This document shows positions 1-8,288 of a stretch of DNA of 64,000 nt, piece by piece (the stretch's first letter is position 1; every line of letters starts with the position of its first letter). This DNA is from Nonomuraea guangzhouensis. Lineage in GTDB: Bacteria > Actinomycetota > Actinomycetes > Streptosporangiales > Streptosporangiaceae. Under the pieces are notes generated by a model that was not told the origin of the DNA, searched no databases, and was given only the letters and a program-made list of their open reading frames with translations. Location of the stretch: the NCBI RefSeq assembly GCF_019396345.1, contig NZ_JAHKRM010000027.1, positions 124,001 to 188,000 on the forward strand. The letters are read 5' to 3'. The position numbers and the translations under genes were made by a program.

Positions 1-1710
1 GTAGATGTCCTTGATGTTCCAGTGACCGGGGGTGGGGACGGGTTCGTTGACCATGGGCACGTCGATCACCGCGGTCCGCCGGTCGGCCACCGCCTTGCGC
101 AGGGCCGTACGGAGGTCCTCGGGCGCGCTGACGCTGTGCCCGTCGGCCCCGCACGCCCGCGCGAGCGCGGCGAAGTCCGGGCTGTAGGGCCGCCCGGAGG
201 GGTCGGTGAAGTCGCAGCCGTGGCTGCGGCCGAAGTGCGCGGACTGCAGGTCGGAGATCGTGCCGTGGGACCGGTTGTTCATCACCACGAAGATCACCGG
301 CGCGCCCGACTCCACCGCCAGCGGCACGGCCGGGAGCTGGGCGCTCATGCCGCCGTCGCCGATCAGCGCGACCACGGTCCTGCCCGGCTCGGCGAGCTGC
401 GCGCCGACGGCCGCGGCGGGGCCGAAGCCCATGGTGGAGGCGCCGCCGGGGGTGATGAACCGGCCCTCGGGCGGCAGCTCGTAGCACTGCGCCACGCCGT
501 TCTTGTTCCAGCCGACGTCGGTGACGAGGATCGTGTCCGGGGGCACCGAGTCGCGCAGGTCGGCCAGGATGCGCTCGGGCCGCAGCGGGAAGTCGCCGGC
601 GCGCCCGCGTTCCCTGCTCGCGCCGAACAGCTCCGACCTGGCCGCGCGGATCCGTTCTCGCAGCGCGGGACGGCTCGCCGCGGGATGCGCGCCGGCTGCC
701 GCGGCGATCGCCCTGATGGCCAGGGCGGCGTCGGCGACCGCGCCGATCTCCGCCGGGTAGTTGCGGCCGATCTCGGCCGGGTCGAGGTCGATCTGGAGCA
801 GCCGGCCGCGCTCGCCGAGCGTCCAGGTGAAGCGGGGATCCCAGGAGCTGGAGTCGGTCTCGGCGAAGCGGGTGCCCAGCGCCAGCACCACGTCGGCGTC
901 GCGGGCGTAGTCGTTGGTGAGCTCCAGCCCCCAGAACCCGGTCATGCCGAGGACCAGGGGGTGCGCGTCGGGCACGGTCCCCTTGGCCATCAGCGAGTGG
1001 GCGATCGGGATGTCGAGGTGCTCGGCCAGGCGCAGCAGCGCCTCGGCGTCGTCGCGCAGCCCGCCGCCCGCGTAGATCAGCGGCCGCTCGGCCACGGCGA
1101 GCGCGGCGGCGATCCGCTCGGCGACCTCCGCCGGCAGGCCGGGCCGCTCGGCGCGGCTGAGGGGCGGGTACGGCCCGGCGGCCCGCGAGAAGACGTCCAT
1201 GGGCACGTTGACCAGCACCGCCCCCGGCCGTCCCGTCGTCGCCGTCCAGAAGGCACGCTCCACGGCCCGGCCGAGGTCCTGGGCGCGGTGCACGTTCCAC
1301 GCCCGCTTGACGAACGGCCGGAAGACGGCCGCCTGGTCGGCGTCGGCGTGCAGGTTGATCTCCTGGTGCGGATGCCGCCCGTGGTAGTAGGAGGGGACGT
1401 CGCCGGAGATCACCACCAGCGGCACCGAGTCGAGCGCCGCGGTCAGCACCCCGGTGGTGGCGTTGGTCAGGCCGGGCCCGACGTGGACGAGCAGCACGCC
1501 CGGTTCGCCCGACACGCGGGCGTAGCCGTCGGCGGCGTGCGCGGCGGCCTGCTCGTGCCGGGCGATGACGAACCGGATCCGGCTGTCGGCGAGCGCGTCC
1601 AGCACGGCGATGTTGGTGTGGCCGCAGGTGCCGAAGACGTGCGTGACGCCGAGGTCCTCCAACTGCGCGACGAGCGCGTGCGCGGCGGTGGCGGTGGCAG
1701 CGGTGGTCAT
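1..1710 (-). CDS. ThDP-dependent decarboxylase/acetolactate synthase-like enzyme (3' end outside window)
   Basis: The ATG at 1710 opens a frame that stays open to base 1, giving 570 codons, so only the last residues and the stop are missing. The N-terminal pyrimidine domain has the cofactor-activating Glu in ARHEQAAAHAADGYAR. The C-terminal domain has the GDG...NN ThDP/Mg motif (GDGGMSAQ ... VVMNN). These mark the acetolactate synthase/benzoylformate decarboxylase superfamily, which cleaves or joins C-C bonds next to a 2-oxo group. The start overlaps the stop of the upstream aldehyde dehydrogenase by 4 bp (ATGA), so the two are co-transcribed. This fits decarboxylation of a 2-oxo acid to an aldehyde that the partner oxidises. 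The lack of a small regulatory subunit nearby argues against a biosynthetic acetolactate synthase. The substrate cannot be read from sequence. Confidence 0.85.
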   Translation of the reverse strand, partial: MTTAATATAAHALVAQLEDLGVTHVFGTCGHTNIAVLDALADSRIRFVIARHEQAAAHAADGYARVSGEPGVLLVHVGPGLTNATTGVLTAALDSVPLVVISGDVPSYYHGRHPHQEINLHADADQAAVFRPFVKRAWNVHRAQDLGRAVERAFWTATTGRPGAVLVNVPMDVFSRAAGPYPPLSRAERPGLPAEVAERIAAALAVAERPLIYAGGGLRDDAEALLRLAEHLDIPIAHSLMAKGTVPDAHPLVLGMTGFWGLELTNDYARDADVVLALGTRFAETDSSSWDPRFTWTLGERGRLLQIDLDPAEIGRNYPAEIGAVADAALAIRAIAAAAGAHPAASRPALRERIRAARSELFGASRERGRAGDFPLRPERILADLRDSVPPDTILVTDVGWNKNGVAQCYELPPEGRFITPGGASTMGFGPAAAVGAQLAEPGRTVVALIGDGGMSAQLPAVPLAVESGAPVIFVVMNNRSHGTISDLQSAHFGRSHGCDFTDPSGRPYSPDFAALARACGADGHSVSAPEDLRTALRKAVADRRTAVIDVPMVNEPVPTPGHWNIKDIY

Positions 1711-3155
1711 TCTTCTCCCCAGATGGTCAGGCCCCGCAGCAGGAGGGTCTTGGTCACGGTGAAGTCCTCGATCATCCAGCGCGGCGACTCGCGGCCGATG
1801 CCGGAGTCCTTGACGCCGCCGAACGGGACGTGGTCGAGGCGGAAGTTCGACGAGCCGTTGACCACCAGCCCGCCGACCTCCAGTTCCCGCCAGGCCCGGA
1901 CGATCCGCCGTACATCATGGGTGAACAGACCGGCCTGCAGGCCGTACCTGCTGGCGTTGCACGCCTCGATGACCTGCCCGAACTCGTCGTAGGGGAGCAC
2001 GGCCACCAGCGCGCCGAACACCTCCTCGCGCACCAGCCGGGCGTCGGCGGGCGGCGCGGCGACCACGGTCGGCTCCATCACCGCCCCCGACCGGCCGCCG
2101 CCGGTCGTGATCACGGCGCCCTGGCCGGCCGCCTCGCCGGCCCAGGCGGCCACCCGCGCGGCGGCGTCGTCGTCCACCATCGAGCCGACGTCCGTCGCCG
2201 GGTCCAGCGGGTCACCCACGACCAGGGCCTTCACCTCGGCGGTCAGGGCGGCCACGAACTCCTCGAACCTGCCGCGCTGGACATAGACCCGCTGCACGGA
2301 GATGCAGCTCTGCCCCGAGTTGCTGTAGCCGGTGCGCGCGCAGACCCGCGCCGCCTCGGCCACGTCGGCGTCCTCGCACACGATCGTGGCGGCGTTGCCG
2401 CCCAGCTCCAGCAGCACCCGCTTGGGCCCGGCGGCGCGGGCGACGGCGGCGCCCGCCGTCACGCCGCCGGTGAAGCTGACCACGGCGATCTCGGGCGCCG
2501 CGCACAGCCGCGCGCCCACGTCGGCACCGCCGTGCAGCACCTGTACGGCCTCGACCGGCATCCCGGCGTCGAGCAGGATCCGCACCAGCTCCGTCGAGAC
2601 CGCGGGCGCCTGCGGGGGCGGCTTGACGATCGTGGTGTTGCCCGCGGCGAAGGAGGCGCCGAGCTTGTGCGCCAGCAGGTTGGCCGGGGCGTTGAACGGG
2701 GTGATCGCCAGCACGGGACCGGCGGGGGCGCGGCAGGTCAGCGCGGTGTTGCCCACGCCGCGGGCCCAGCCCGCCACCGGCAGCACCTCGCCGCCCAGCG
2801 CCCTGGCCTCGGCCGCCGACACCGACAGCGTGTCGGCCACCCGCAGCACCTCTCCGCGCCCGTCCTTCAGCGGCTTGCCGAGCTCGACGGCCAGCAGCCG
2901 GGCCAGCTCCTCGCCGCGGGCGGTGACCTCGGCCGCGCCGCGTTCGAGGATCGCGGCCCTGGTCGCGGGGGCTAACCGCGCCACCGCCCCGGCCGCCCGC
3001 CCGGCGTGGTCCAGGGCCCGGGTGATGTCGTCCGGCGTCGCCGTGCGGGCCCGGCTGACCGTCCGCCGCAGGTAGGGGCCGGTTCGCTCCGTCGCCGGGC
3101 CGTCGGTCAGCCACGTCCCGGCGACCAGGCAGCCCGCTTGGTAGATCGCATCCAT
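1707..3155 (-). CDS. NAD(P)+-dependent aldehyde dehydrogenase
   Basis: 482-residue ALDH superfamily protein that oxidises an aldehyde to the acid. Visible motifs, in order: the Rossmann segment VSFTGGVTAG, the general-base Glu in LELGGNAA, the catalytic Cys in NSGQSCISVQR, and the C-terminal PFGGVKDSGIGRE signature. The ATG at 3155 is chosen over upstream in-frame starts because GTGGAG lies just before it and the extra residues upstream have no family character. It leads a two-gene operon with the ThDP enzyme and is divergent from the IclR regulator. A 13-bp palindrome (3162-3174) overlaps the ribosome binding site, so repression at this point is likely. The likely role is removing the aldehyde made by the ThDP partner; the substrate is unknown. 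Confidence 0.88.
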   Translation of the reverse strand: MDAIYQAGCLVAGTWLTDGPATERTGPYLRRTVSRARTATPDDITRALDHAGRAAGAVARLAPATRAAILERGAAEVTARGEELARLLAVELGKPLKDGRGEVLRVADTLSVSAAEARALGGEVLPVAGWARGVGNTALTCRAPAGPVLAITPFNAPANLLAHKLGASFAAGNTTIVKPPPQAPAVSTELVRILLDAGMPVEAVQVLHGGADVGARLCAAPEIAVVSFTGGVTAGAAVARAAGPKRVLLELGGNAATIVCEDADVAEAARVCARTGYSNSGQSCISVQRVYVQRGRFEEFVAALTAEVKALVVGDPLDPATDVGSMVDDDAAARVAAWAGEAAGQGAVITTGGGRSGAVMEPTVVAAPPADARLVREEVFGALVAVLPYDEFGQVIEACNASRYGLQAGLFTHDVRRIVRAWRELEVGGLVVNGSSNFRLDHVPFGGVKDSGIGRESPRWMIEDFTVTKTLLLRGLTIWGEE

Positions 3156-3161
3156 CTCGAC

Positions 3162-3174
3162 TCCACTAGGTGGT
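3162..3174. promoter_or_regulatory. Putative IclR operator, copy 1
   Basis: TCCACTAGGTGGT has the perfect palindromic core CCAC-TAG-GTGG, 7 bp upstream of the aldehyde dehydrogenase start. Near-identical 13-mers occur at 8150-8162 and 8262-8274, also just before gene starts. Assignment to the neighbouring IclR protein is inference. Confidence 0.5.
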
Positions 3175-3242
3175 GCATCAGAACCGCACTGTGGACTTGC
3201 CCAAAGTATGAGGACATTCCCGTCCGCGCAAGAGGAACCGCG

Positions 3243-3267
3243 TAGTGGAACGTCTGGACCGTATAAT
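3243..3267 (+). promoter_or_regulatory. Possible iclR promoter with operator half-site
   Basis: A perfect TATAAT hexamer at 3262-3267 is the only such box in the 185-bp divergent region. TAGTGGA (3243-3249), one half of the 13-bp palindrome, lies where a -35 box would be, and TGGACC is repeated on both sides of the TATAAT. No good -35 box is visible. This would fit autoregulated transcription of the IclR gene. Confidence 0.35.
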
Positions 3268-3340
3268 GGACCGAGTGTTAGCGTACGGACCGCATGAGAG
3301 GGTGAGCAGGAGTTCACCTTCGACCGACAAGTGAGGACCC

Positions 3341-4114
3341 GTGCCTGCGAACTTCCCGGCAGAATCCGGCGAGTCCGGTGGCGTGCGCAGCGTCCAGCGA
3401 GCGTTCGACATCCTGTCCCTGCTCGGCGAGGACCGGCGGATCCTGACGATCCGCGAGGTCGTCGACGAGACCGGCCTGGCGAAGACGACGGCGCTGCGCC
3501 TGCTGCAGACCCTGGAGCACATGGGCCTGCTGTGGGCCGCGCCCAAGGGCTACACCGCGGGGCCCGCCCTGTGGCGCTGGGCGCACCTGGCCCGCAGCGC
3601 GTGGGAGCTGCCGCCGGAGACCGTCAAGCTCATGCGCGACCTGGCCGCCCGGCAGCGCGAGACCGTCAACCTCTACGTCGCCAGGGACGTCCACCGCGTC
3701 TGCATCGCCCAGCAGGAGAGCCCGCAGCCGCTGCGCCACGTGGTGCGGGTCGGCGACGAGCTGCCGATGTGGGCGGGCGCCTCCTCGAAGGTCCTGCTCA
3801 GGGACGCGCCGGTGCGGCTCCTGACGCGGATCGCCCGCTCCTCTCCGCACGGCGAGGCGCACCTGGAGACGCTGCGGCAGTGGGTCGCCCAGGCGGCGGC
3901 CGACGGTCACGCGGTCAGCCACGGCGAGCGCGAGCCCGGTCTGTCCGCCGTCGCGGTGCCCGTGACCGGCGGCTCCACGGCGATCGTGGCGGCGCTCACG
4001 CTCAGCGGCCCGACCGTGCGCTTCACGGACGAGCGGGTGGCGGAGTTCGTCGCGGACCTGGGCGAGGTGGCGGGGCGCATGTCGGAGCGCGGGTTCGACC
4101 ATCCCCTGACCTAA
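3341..4114 (+). CDS. IclR-family transcriptional regulator
   Basis: 257 residues with a GTG start preceded by GAGGA. The N-terminal winged helix (about residues 14-75, SVQRAFDILSLL ... TGLAKTTALRLLQTLEHMG) is typical of IclR, followed by the effector-binding domain (about 85-255) with the usual ADGHAVSHGE and VAVPV segments. IclR proteins sense small organic acids and control adjacent catabolic genes, as repressors or activators. It sits between the divergent ThDP/aldehyde dehydrogenase operon and the CoA-transferase/lyase pair downstream (14-bp gap). It is the obvious candidate to bind the repeated 13-bp palindromes in this island. Confidence 0.92.
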   Translation: MPANFPAESGESGGVRSVQRAFDILSLLGEDRRILTIREVVDETGLAKTTALRLLQTLEHMGLLWAAPKGYTAGPALWRWAHLARSAWELPPETVKLMRDLAARQRETVNLYVARDVHRVCIAQQESPQPLRHVVRVGDELPMWAGASSKVLLRDAPVRLLTRIARSSPHGEAHLETLRQWVAQAAADGHAVSHGEREPGLSAVAVPVTGGSTAIVAALTLSGPTVRFTDERVAEFVADLGEVAGRMSERGFDHPLT

Positions 4115-4127
4115 AGGGAGATCGTGA

Positions 4128-5282
4128 ATGCAGCAGTTGCCACTGGACGGTGTCAAGGTCGTCGATCTGACCAGCGTGCTCGCCGGACCCTACTGCAGCT
4201 ACCAGCTGATGCTGTTCGGCGCCGAGGTGGTCAAGGTCGAGCTGCCCGGCAGCGGGGACCTGGCCAGGCGCCTCGGCCCTGACGACGAGCTCAACCGGGA
4301 CCGGCTCGGCGCCTCCTTCCTGGCCCAGAACGCCGGCAAGAAGTCGGTGGAGCTCGACCTGAAGAGCCCGGCGGGGCGGGTGGCGTTCGAGGCGATGGTC
4401 ACCGGCGCCGACGTCCTGCTGGAGAACTTCCGGGCCGGGGTGCTGGCCAGGCTCGGCTACGACCGTGACCGGCTGCGTGAGCTCAACCCGCGGCTGATCT
4501 ACTGCGCGATCTCCGGCTTCGGGCAGAGCGGCCCGATGAGCGGGGCGCCCGCCTACGACCAGATCATCCAGGGGTTGTCGGGCATGATGAGCGTCACCGG
4601 CACCCCCGACACGGTGCCGATGCGCGTCGGCTTCCCGGTCTGCGACACGGTCGGCGGGCTGATGGCCGCCATGGCGATCTGCGCCTCGCTCGCCGGCCGG
4701 CACCGCACCGGGCGGGGCAGCTTCCTGGATCTGTCCATGCTGGAGGCGTCGATCTCCGCCATGGGCTGGACCGTGTCCAACTACCTGGTCAGCGGTGTCG
4801 AGCCGGAGCCGATGGGCGACCAGAACGCCACCGCGGCGCCGTCGGGCACGTTCGAGACCGCCGACGGGCCGCTCAACATCGCCGCCAACCAGCAGACGCA
4901 GTTCGAGACGCTCTGCCGGCTGATCGGCCGCCCCGGCCTGGTGGCCGATCCGCGATTCGCCGTGCCCGAGGCGCGCAAACTCCACCGCAAGGCGCTGAAC
5001 GCCGAGCTCAACGACGCGCTGCGGGCCAGGACCGCGCGGGAGTGGGAGGAGCTGCTGTCGGGTCACGGCGTGCCCGCCGCCCGCGTCCTGACCGTCCCGC
5101 AGGCCCTGGCGCTCGACCAGGTGCGGCATCGCGGCTTCCTCACCGACCTGAGCTTTCCCGACGGGAGTGACCGCCGCCTGACCGTCACCGGCAACGGCGT
5201 GCTCGTGGACGACGAACCGCTGCGCCCCCCGGCCGCCCCGCCGCTGCTGGGCGCCCACAACGAGGAGTACGCGCATGAGTGA
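4128..5282 (+). CDS. CaiB/BaiF family III CoA-transferase
   Basis: 384 residues; AGGGAG precedes the ATG. The N-terminal VKVVDLTSVLAGPYCSYQL and the following LLENFRAGVLARLG and YCAISGFGQSGP are hallmark segments of family III CoA-transferases. The Asp of GAPAYDQIIQG fits the catalytic aspartate that carries the acyl intermediate in this family. It moves CoA from a donor thioester to a carboxylic acid, activating the acid for catabolism. It overlaps the downstream citrate-synthase-like lyase by 8 bp, so the pair probably activates and then cleaves the same acid. The substrate is not identifiable from sequence. Confidence 0.9.
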   Translation: MQQLPLDGVKVVDLTSVLAGPYCSYQLMLFGAEVVKVELPGSGDLARRLGPDDELNRDRLGASFLAQNAGKKSVELDLKSPAGRVAFEAMVTGADVLLENFRAGVLARLGYDRDRLRELNPRLIYCAISGFGQSGPMSGAPAYDQIIQGLSGMMSVTGTPDTVPMRVGFPVCDTVGGLMAAMAICASLAGRHRTGRGSFLDLSMLEASISAMGWTVSNYLVSGVEPEPMGDQNATAAPSGTFETADGPLNIAANQQTQFETLCRLIGRPGLVADPRFAVPEARKLHRKALNAELNDALRARTAREWEELLSGHGVPAARVLTVPQALALDQVRHRGFLTDLSFPDGSDRRLTVTGNGVLVDDEPLRPPAAPPLLGAHNEEYAHE

Positions 5283-6015
5283 GGCGGCCGACTGGTGGGG
5301 CACCGCCGTCTCCAGGATCGAGCCGGACGTCATCGAGCTGCGCGGCCGGCCGGTCCAGGAGCTGATCGGCCAGGTGGGGTTCGCGCAGATGATCTGGCTC
5401 ATGCTCCGCGGCGACCTGCCCGACCCGCGGCGGGCGGCGCTGCTGGAGGCCGCGCTGGTCTCCTCGGTCGACCACGGCCCGCACGCGCCGTCCATCGCCG
5501 TCGCGCGGATGGCGATCACCTGCGGCGTCGGGCTGAACAACGCCGTCGCCACCGGCGTCAACCTGCTGGGCGACGTCCACGGCGGCGCGGGGGAGCAGTG
5601 CGTGGCGCTGCTGGAGGAGGCGCGGGCCTGCGGCGACACCGCGGCCACGGTGGCCCGCCGACGGGCCCGCGACAAGTACCTGCCCGGCTTCGGGCACCGC
5701 TTCCACACCCGCGACCCGCGCCGGGACCCGCTGCTCGGCCTGGTGGAGCGGGCGGTGGCGGACGGGGTCGTCGCGGGCGAGCACCTGCGGGTGGCGAAGG
5801 AGGTGGAGGAGCTGATCAGCCCGGTCCCGATGAACATCGACGGCGCGACCGCCGTCGTCTACGCCGAGCTGGGCTTCCCCGCGCCGCTGGCCAGGGGGCT
5901 GTTCGTGCTCGGCCGCAGCGTCGGCATCCTCGCGCACGCCTGGGAGGAGGCGGGGCAGGGGCGGCGCAACAAGGGCCCGCTGCCCCCCTCGATCCGGCCG
6001 ACCTACCTCGGCTAA
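5275..6015 (+). CDS. Citrate synthase-fold lyase (citryl-CoA lyase-like)
   Basis: 246 residues, far shorter than citrate synthase (about 380-430) and close to the stand-alone citryl-CoA lyase group. Active-site elements of the fold are present: the DVHGGAGEQ loop, His and Asp in GFGHRFHTRDPRR, and the late Asp in MNIDGATAVVYAELG. Known relatives split 3-hydroxy-3-carboxy-acyl-CoA esters into acetyl-CoA (or propionyl-CoA) and a 2-oxo acid. With the CoA-transferase just upstream (8-bp overlap) and the ThDP enzyme and aldehyde dehydrogenase across the regulator, a route acid -> acyl-CoA -> 2-oxo acid -> aldehyde -> acid is possible. Its 3' end overlaps the convergent quinoprotein gene by 4 bp. 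Confidence 0.8.
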   Translation: MSEAADWWGTAVSRIEPDVIELRGRPVQELIGQVGFAQMIWLMLRGDLPDPRRAALLEAALVSSVDHGPHAPSIAVARMAITCGVGLNNAVATGVNLLGDVHGGAGEQCVALLEEARACGDTAATVARRRARDKYLPGFGHRFHTRDPRRDPLLGLVERAVADGVVAGEHLRVAKEVEELISPVPMNIDGATAVVYAELGFPAPLARGLFVLGRSVGILAHAWEEAGQGRRNKGPLPPSIRPTYLG

Positions 6016-8129
6016 TAGACGACGATCTTCCCGGTGTTCTGCGGGAAGATCGCGTCGTTGTAGAAGTACTCGCCGGGCGTGGCGAAGGTGTGGGTGAACG
6101 ACTGCCCCGGCATCAGCACGCCGCTGTCGAACTCGTACTCGAAGAAGGAGACGGCGGCGTGCGCGAAGGCGTTGTCCGCCGGGTTGGTGAACGTGACGGC
6201 CGTCCCCTTGGGCACCCGCAGGTGCTGCGGCGACATGGCGTTCTGGGCGACGGTGTTCTCGGCCGGGCCGGGCCGCTGGTTCGCCGCGTCCCAGACGCGG
6301 CCCAGCGTGACCGTCGTGCCGGCGACGGCGGCGGTCCTGATGTCGTTGCGCTTCTTGGGCGGGACGGGCGCCGCCGCGGGTGCCACCTTGCCGCCGAGCT
6401 TGAACGCCCACAGGTGGTCGCCGCGTGGGATGTCCGGGTACGGCAGCCCGTTCCCGCCCGCCAGGACCGCGATGTACTGCTCGCCGGCGATCTCGTAGCT
6501 GATCGGGCTGGTGTGCACCCCGGCGCCGCACTGGAAGCTCCACAGGATCTTCCCGTCGGTGTCGTCCATCGCGTGCAGCACCCCGTCGGGGCCGCCCTGG
6601 AACATCACCCGCCCGCCCGTGGTGAGGATGCCGTTGCCGTGCGCGAGCGACCACTCCCGGTCGAGGGTCCACACCGGCTTGTTGGTACGGGGATCGACGG
6701 CCGCGATTCCCCCCGCGAAGTACTCGCCCAGCGGGCGCGAGGTGTTGACCCGGCCGTCGCGGCTGTTGGAGAAGCCGGAGTTGATCAGCCCGTAACCGAC
6801 GTAGATCCAGCCCGTGTGCGGGTTGAACGACAGGTGCGCCCAGTCGGCGCCGCCGCCCGCGCCGGGGAAGATGATGGTCGCCCGGTCCCAGTGCGGCGTG
6901 TAGAGGCCGCCCCAGGCGTAGAACGGCACCGGCCTGGTCGCCTTGCCGAACTCCGGCGCCTGGGTGATGAACGGCTCACCGCCCGGGAACGGCTGCGTCG
7001 GCGCGGTCTTCTGGCGTAAGTCCTGGGGCACGGGCCGCTCCGTCACGCCGTGGACCGGCTCACCCGTCGCCCGGTCGAGGACGTAGAACATGCCGGCCTT
7101 GCTGCCGTAGACCACGACCTTGCGCTTGTCGCGGCCGATCCGTACGTCCACGAGCACGGGCGCCATGACGTTGTCCAGGTCCCAGATGTCGTGGTGCACC
7201 GACTGGAAGTGCCACTTGCGCTTGCCGGTCTTGGCGTCGATGGCCACGATCGAGTTGGCGAACAGGTTGTCGCCACCCCGGCTCGAACCGTCCAGCCGGG
7301 GGTAGGAGCCGCCGAACGTCCAGTAGACCAGCCCGAGGTCCGGGTCGATCGCGGGGTGGATCCACGGCACCGCGCCGCCGGTCTTCCAGGACTCGCCCTC
7401 CCAGGTGTCGTTGCCGAACTGGCCCTCGCCCGGACACGCCCAGAACGTCCACGCCGCCTCGCCGGTGGCCGCCTTCAGGGCGTAGGCGCGGCCCCGGGCG
7501 CCGCCGGTGCTGCCCTGCATGCCGACGTAGATCAGCCCGTCCCAGTAGACGACCGCGCCGGCCAGGGTGCCGGTCAGGCCGCCGCACTGCCCGTTCTGGG
7601 GATCGCAGCCGCCGGTGTCGCCGCCGCCCTCGTCCTCGGTGATGAGCTGCCGCTGCCACACCACCTGGCCGCTCTCCTTGGCTAGGGCGTAGACGATGTT
7701 GGCGCCGGAGGTGGAGAAGACCAGGCCCTCGCCGAGGGCGACCCCGCGCATGTTCGTCTGCTTGGTGCCGAGGTTCGTCTTCCACTTCAGCGCCCCGGTC
7801 CTGCCGTCCACGGCGAAGACGTTCTGCTGGGTGGTCTGGACGTACAGGATGCCGTTCTCCACGACGCAGGTGCTCTGCTGGGGCGCGGCGGTGCTGCCGC
7901 CCTCCAGGTTGACGTGCCAGGCGGCGCCGAGGCGGTCCAGGTTGCGCGCGGTGATCTTCTTGAGCGGCGAGTGGTTGTGGTTGCCGAGGTTGCCGCAGAC
8001 CTTGGGGAAGTCCGTGCCCGTGCTGCCCAGGGCGGGGGACTGCTGTTCCGGGACGGGAGCGGGAGCGTCCGTACGAGCGGGCACGGCCAGTGCCGCGGCC
8101 GCGCCGAGGAGGAAGTTGCGTCGTTCCAC
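6012..8129 (-). CDS. Tat-exported PQQ-dependent dehydrogenase with C-terminal cupredoxin-like domain
   Basis: About 705 residues. The third of three in-frame GTGs (8129) is preferred: AGAAGG lies 10 nt upstream and the product then begins with the twin-arginine leader ERRNFLLGAAAALA. An eight-bladed quinoprotein propeller spans about residues 40-585, with repeated W-motifs such as GKRKWHFQ and GKILWSFQCGAGVHTSPISY. WDLDN (about residue 313) carries the catalytic Asp plus an Asp two residues on, as in lanthanide-dependent XoxF/PedH enzymes. Residues about 600-705 resemble a plastocyanin-like domain, but the PGEYFYNDAIFPQNTGK loop lacks the Cys, His and Met copper ligands. It should oxidise an alcohol or aldehyde outside the membrane. 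A palindrome at 8150-8162 lies 21 bp upstream. Confidence 0.85.
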   Translation of the reverse strand: MERRNFLLGAAAALAVPARTDAPAPVPEQQSPALGSTGTDFPKVCGNLGNHNHSPLKKITARNLDRLGAAWHVNLEGGSTAAPQQSTCVVENGILYVQTTQQNVFAVDGRTGALKWKTNLGTKQTNMRGVALGEGLVFSTSGANIVYALAKESGQVVWQRQLITEDEGGGDTGGCDPQNGQCGGLTGTLAGAVVYWDGLIYVGMQGSTGGARGRAYALKAATGEAAWTFWACPGEGQFGNDTWEGESWKTGGAVPWIHPAIDPDLGLVYWTFGGSYPRLDGSSRGGDNLFANSIVAIDAKTGKRKWHFQSVHHDIWDLDNVMAPVLVDVRIGRDKRKVVVYGSKAGMFYVLDRATGEPVHGVTERPVPQDLRQKTAPTQPFPGGEPFITQAPEFGKATRPVPFYAWGGLYTPHWDRATIIFPGAGGGADWAHLSFNPHTGWIYVGYGLINSGFSNSRDGRVNTSRPLGEYFAGGIAAVDPRTNKPVWTLDREWSLAHGNGILTTGGRVMFQGGPDGVLHAMDDTDGKILWSFQCGAGVHTSPISYEIAGEQYIAVLAGGNGLPYPDIPRGDHLWAFKLGGKVAPAAAPVPPKKRNDIRTAAVAGTTVTLGRVWDAANQRPGPAENTVAQNAMSPQHLRVPKGTAVTFTNPADNAFAHAAVSFFEYEFDSGVLMPGQSFTHTFATPGEYFYNDAIFPQNTGKIVVY

Positions 8130-8149
8130 TGGCACCACGCCTTCTGTGG

Positions 8150-8162
8150 TCCACTAGATGGA
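8150..8162. promoter_or_regulatory. Putative IclR operator, copy 2
   Basis: TCCACTAGATGGA sits inside the longer perfect inverted repeat GGTCCA-CTAGA-TGGACC (8148-8164), upstream of the quinoprotein start. It matches the 13-mer at 3162-3174 at all but two positions. Confidence 0.5.
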
Positions 8163-8261
8163 CCTATAGATCCGCTTAACGGACGCACAATAAGCCGGTG
8201 CGGCGGTGAAGACAAGACCTTGCCGGGCCTCGGGGCGCTGGCTACGCTGTGGAACGATCGA

Positions 8262-8274
8262 TCCACCTGGTGGA
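8262..8274. promoter_or_regulatory. Putative IclR operator, copy 3
   Basis: TCCACCTGGTGGA is a perfect palindrome around a central T, 15 bp upstream of the ThuA-like gene. It shares the TCCAC..GRTGG pattern with copies 1 and 2. Confidence 0.45.
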
Positions 8275-8288
8275 CTCCGGAGGTGCCC

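Noticed and set aside
22-1992. Long open frame on the + strand over the ThDP gene
   Set aside because: Its translation is Arg/Gly/Pro-rich with no domain. The minus strand codes a full ThDP enzyme with all motifs.
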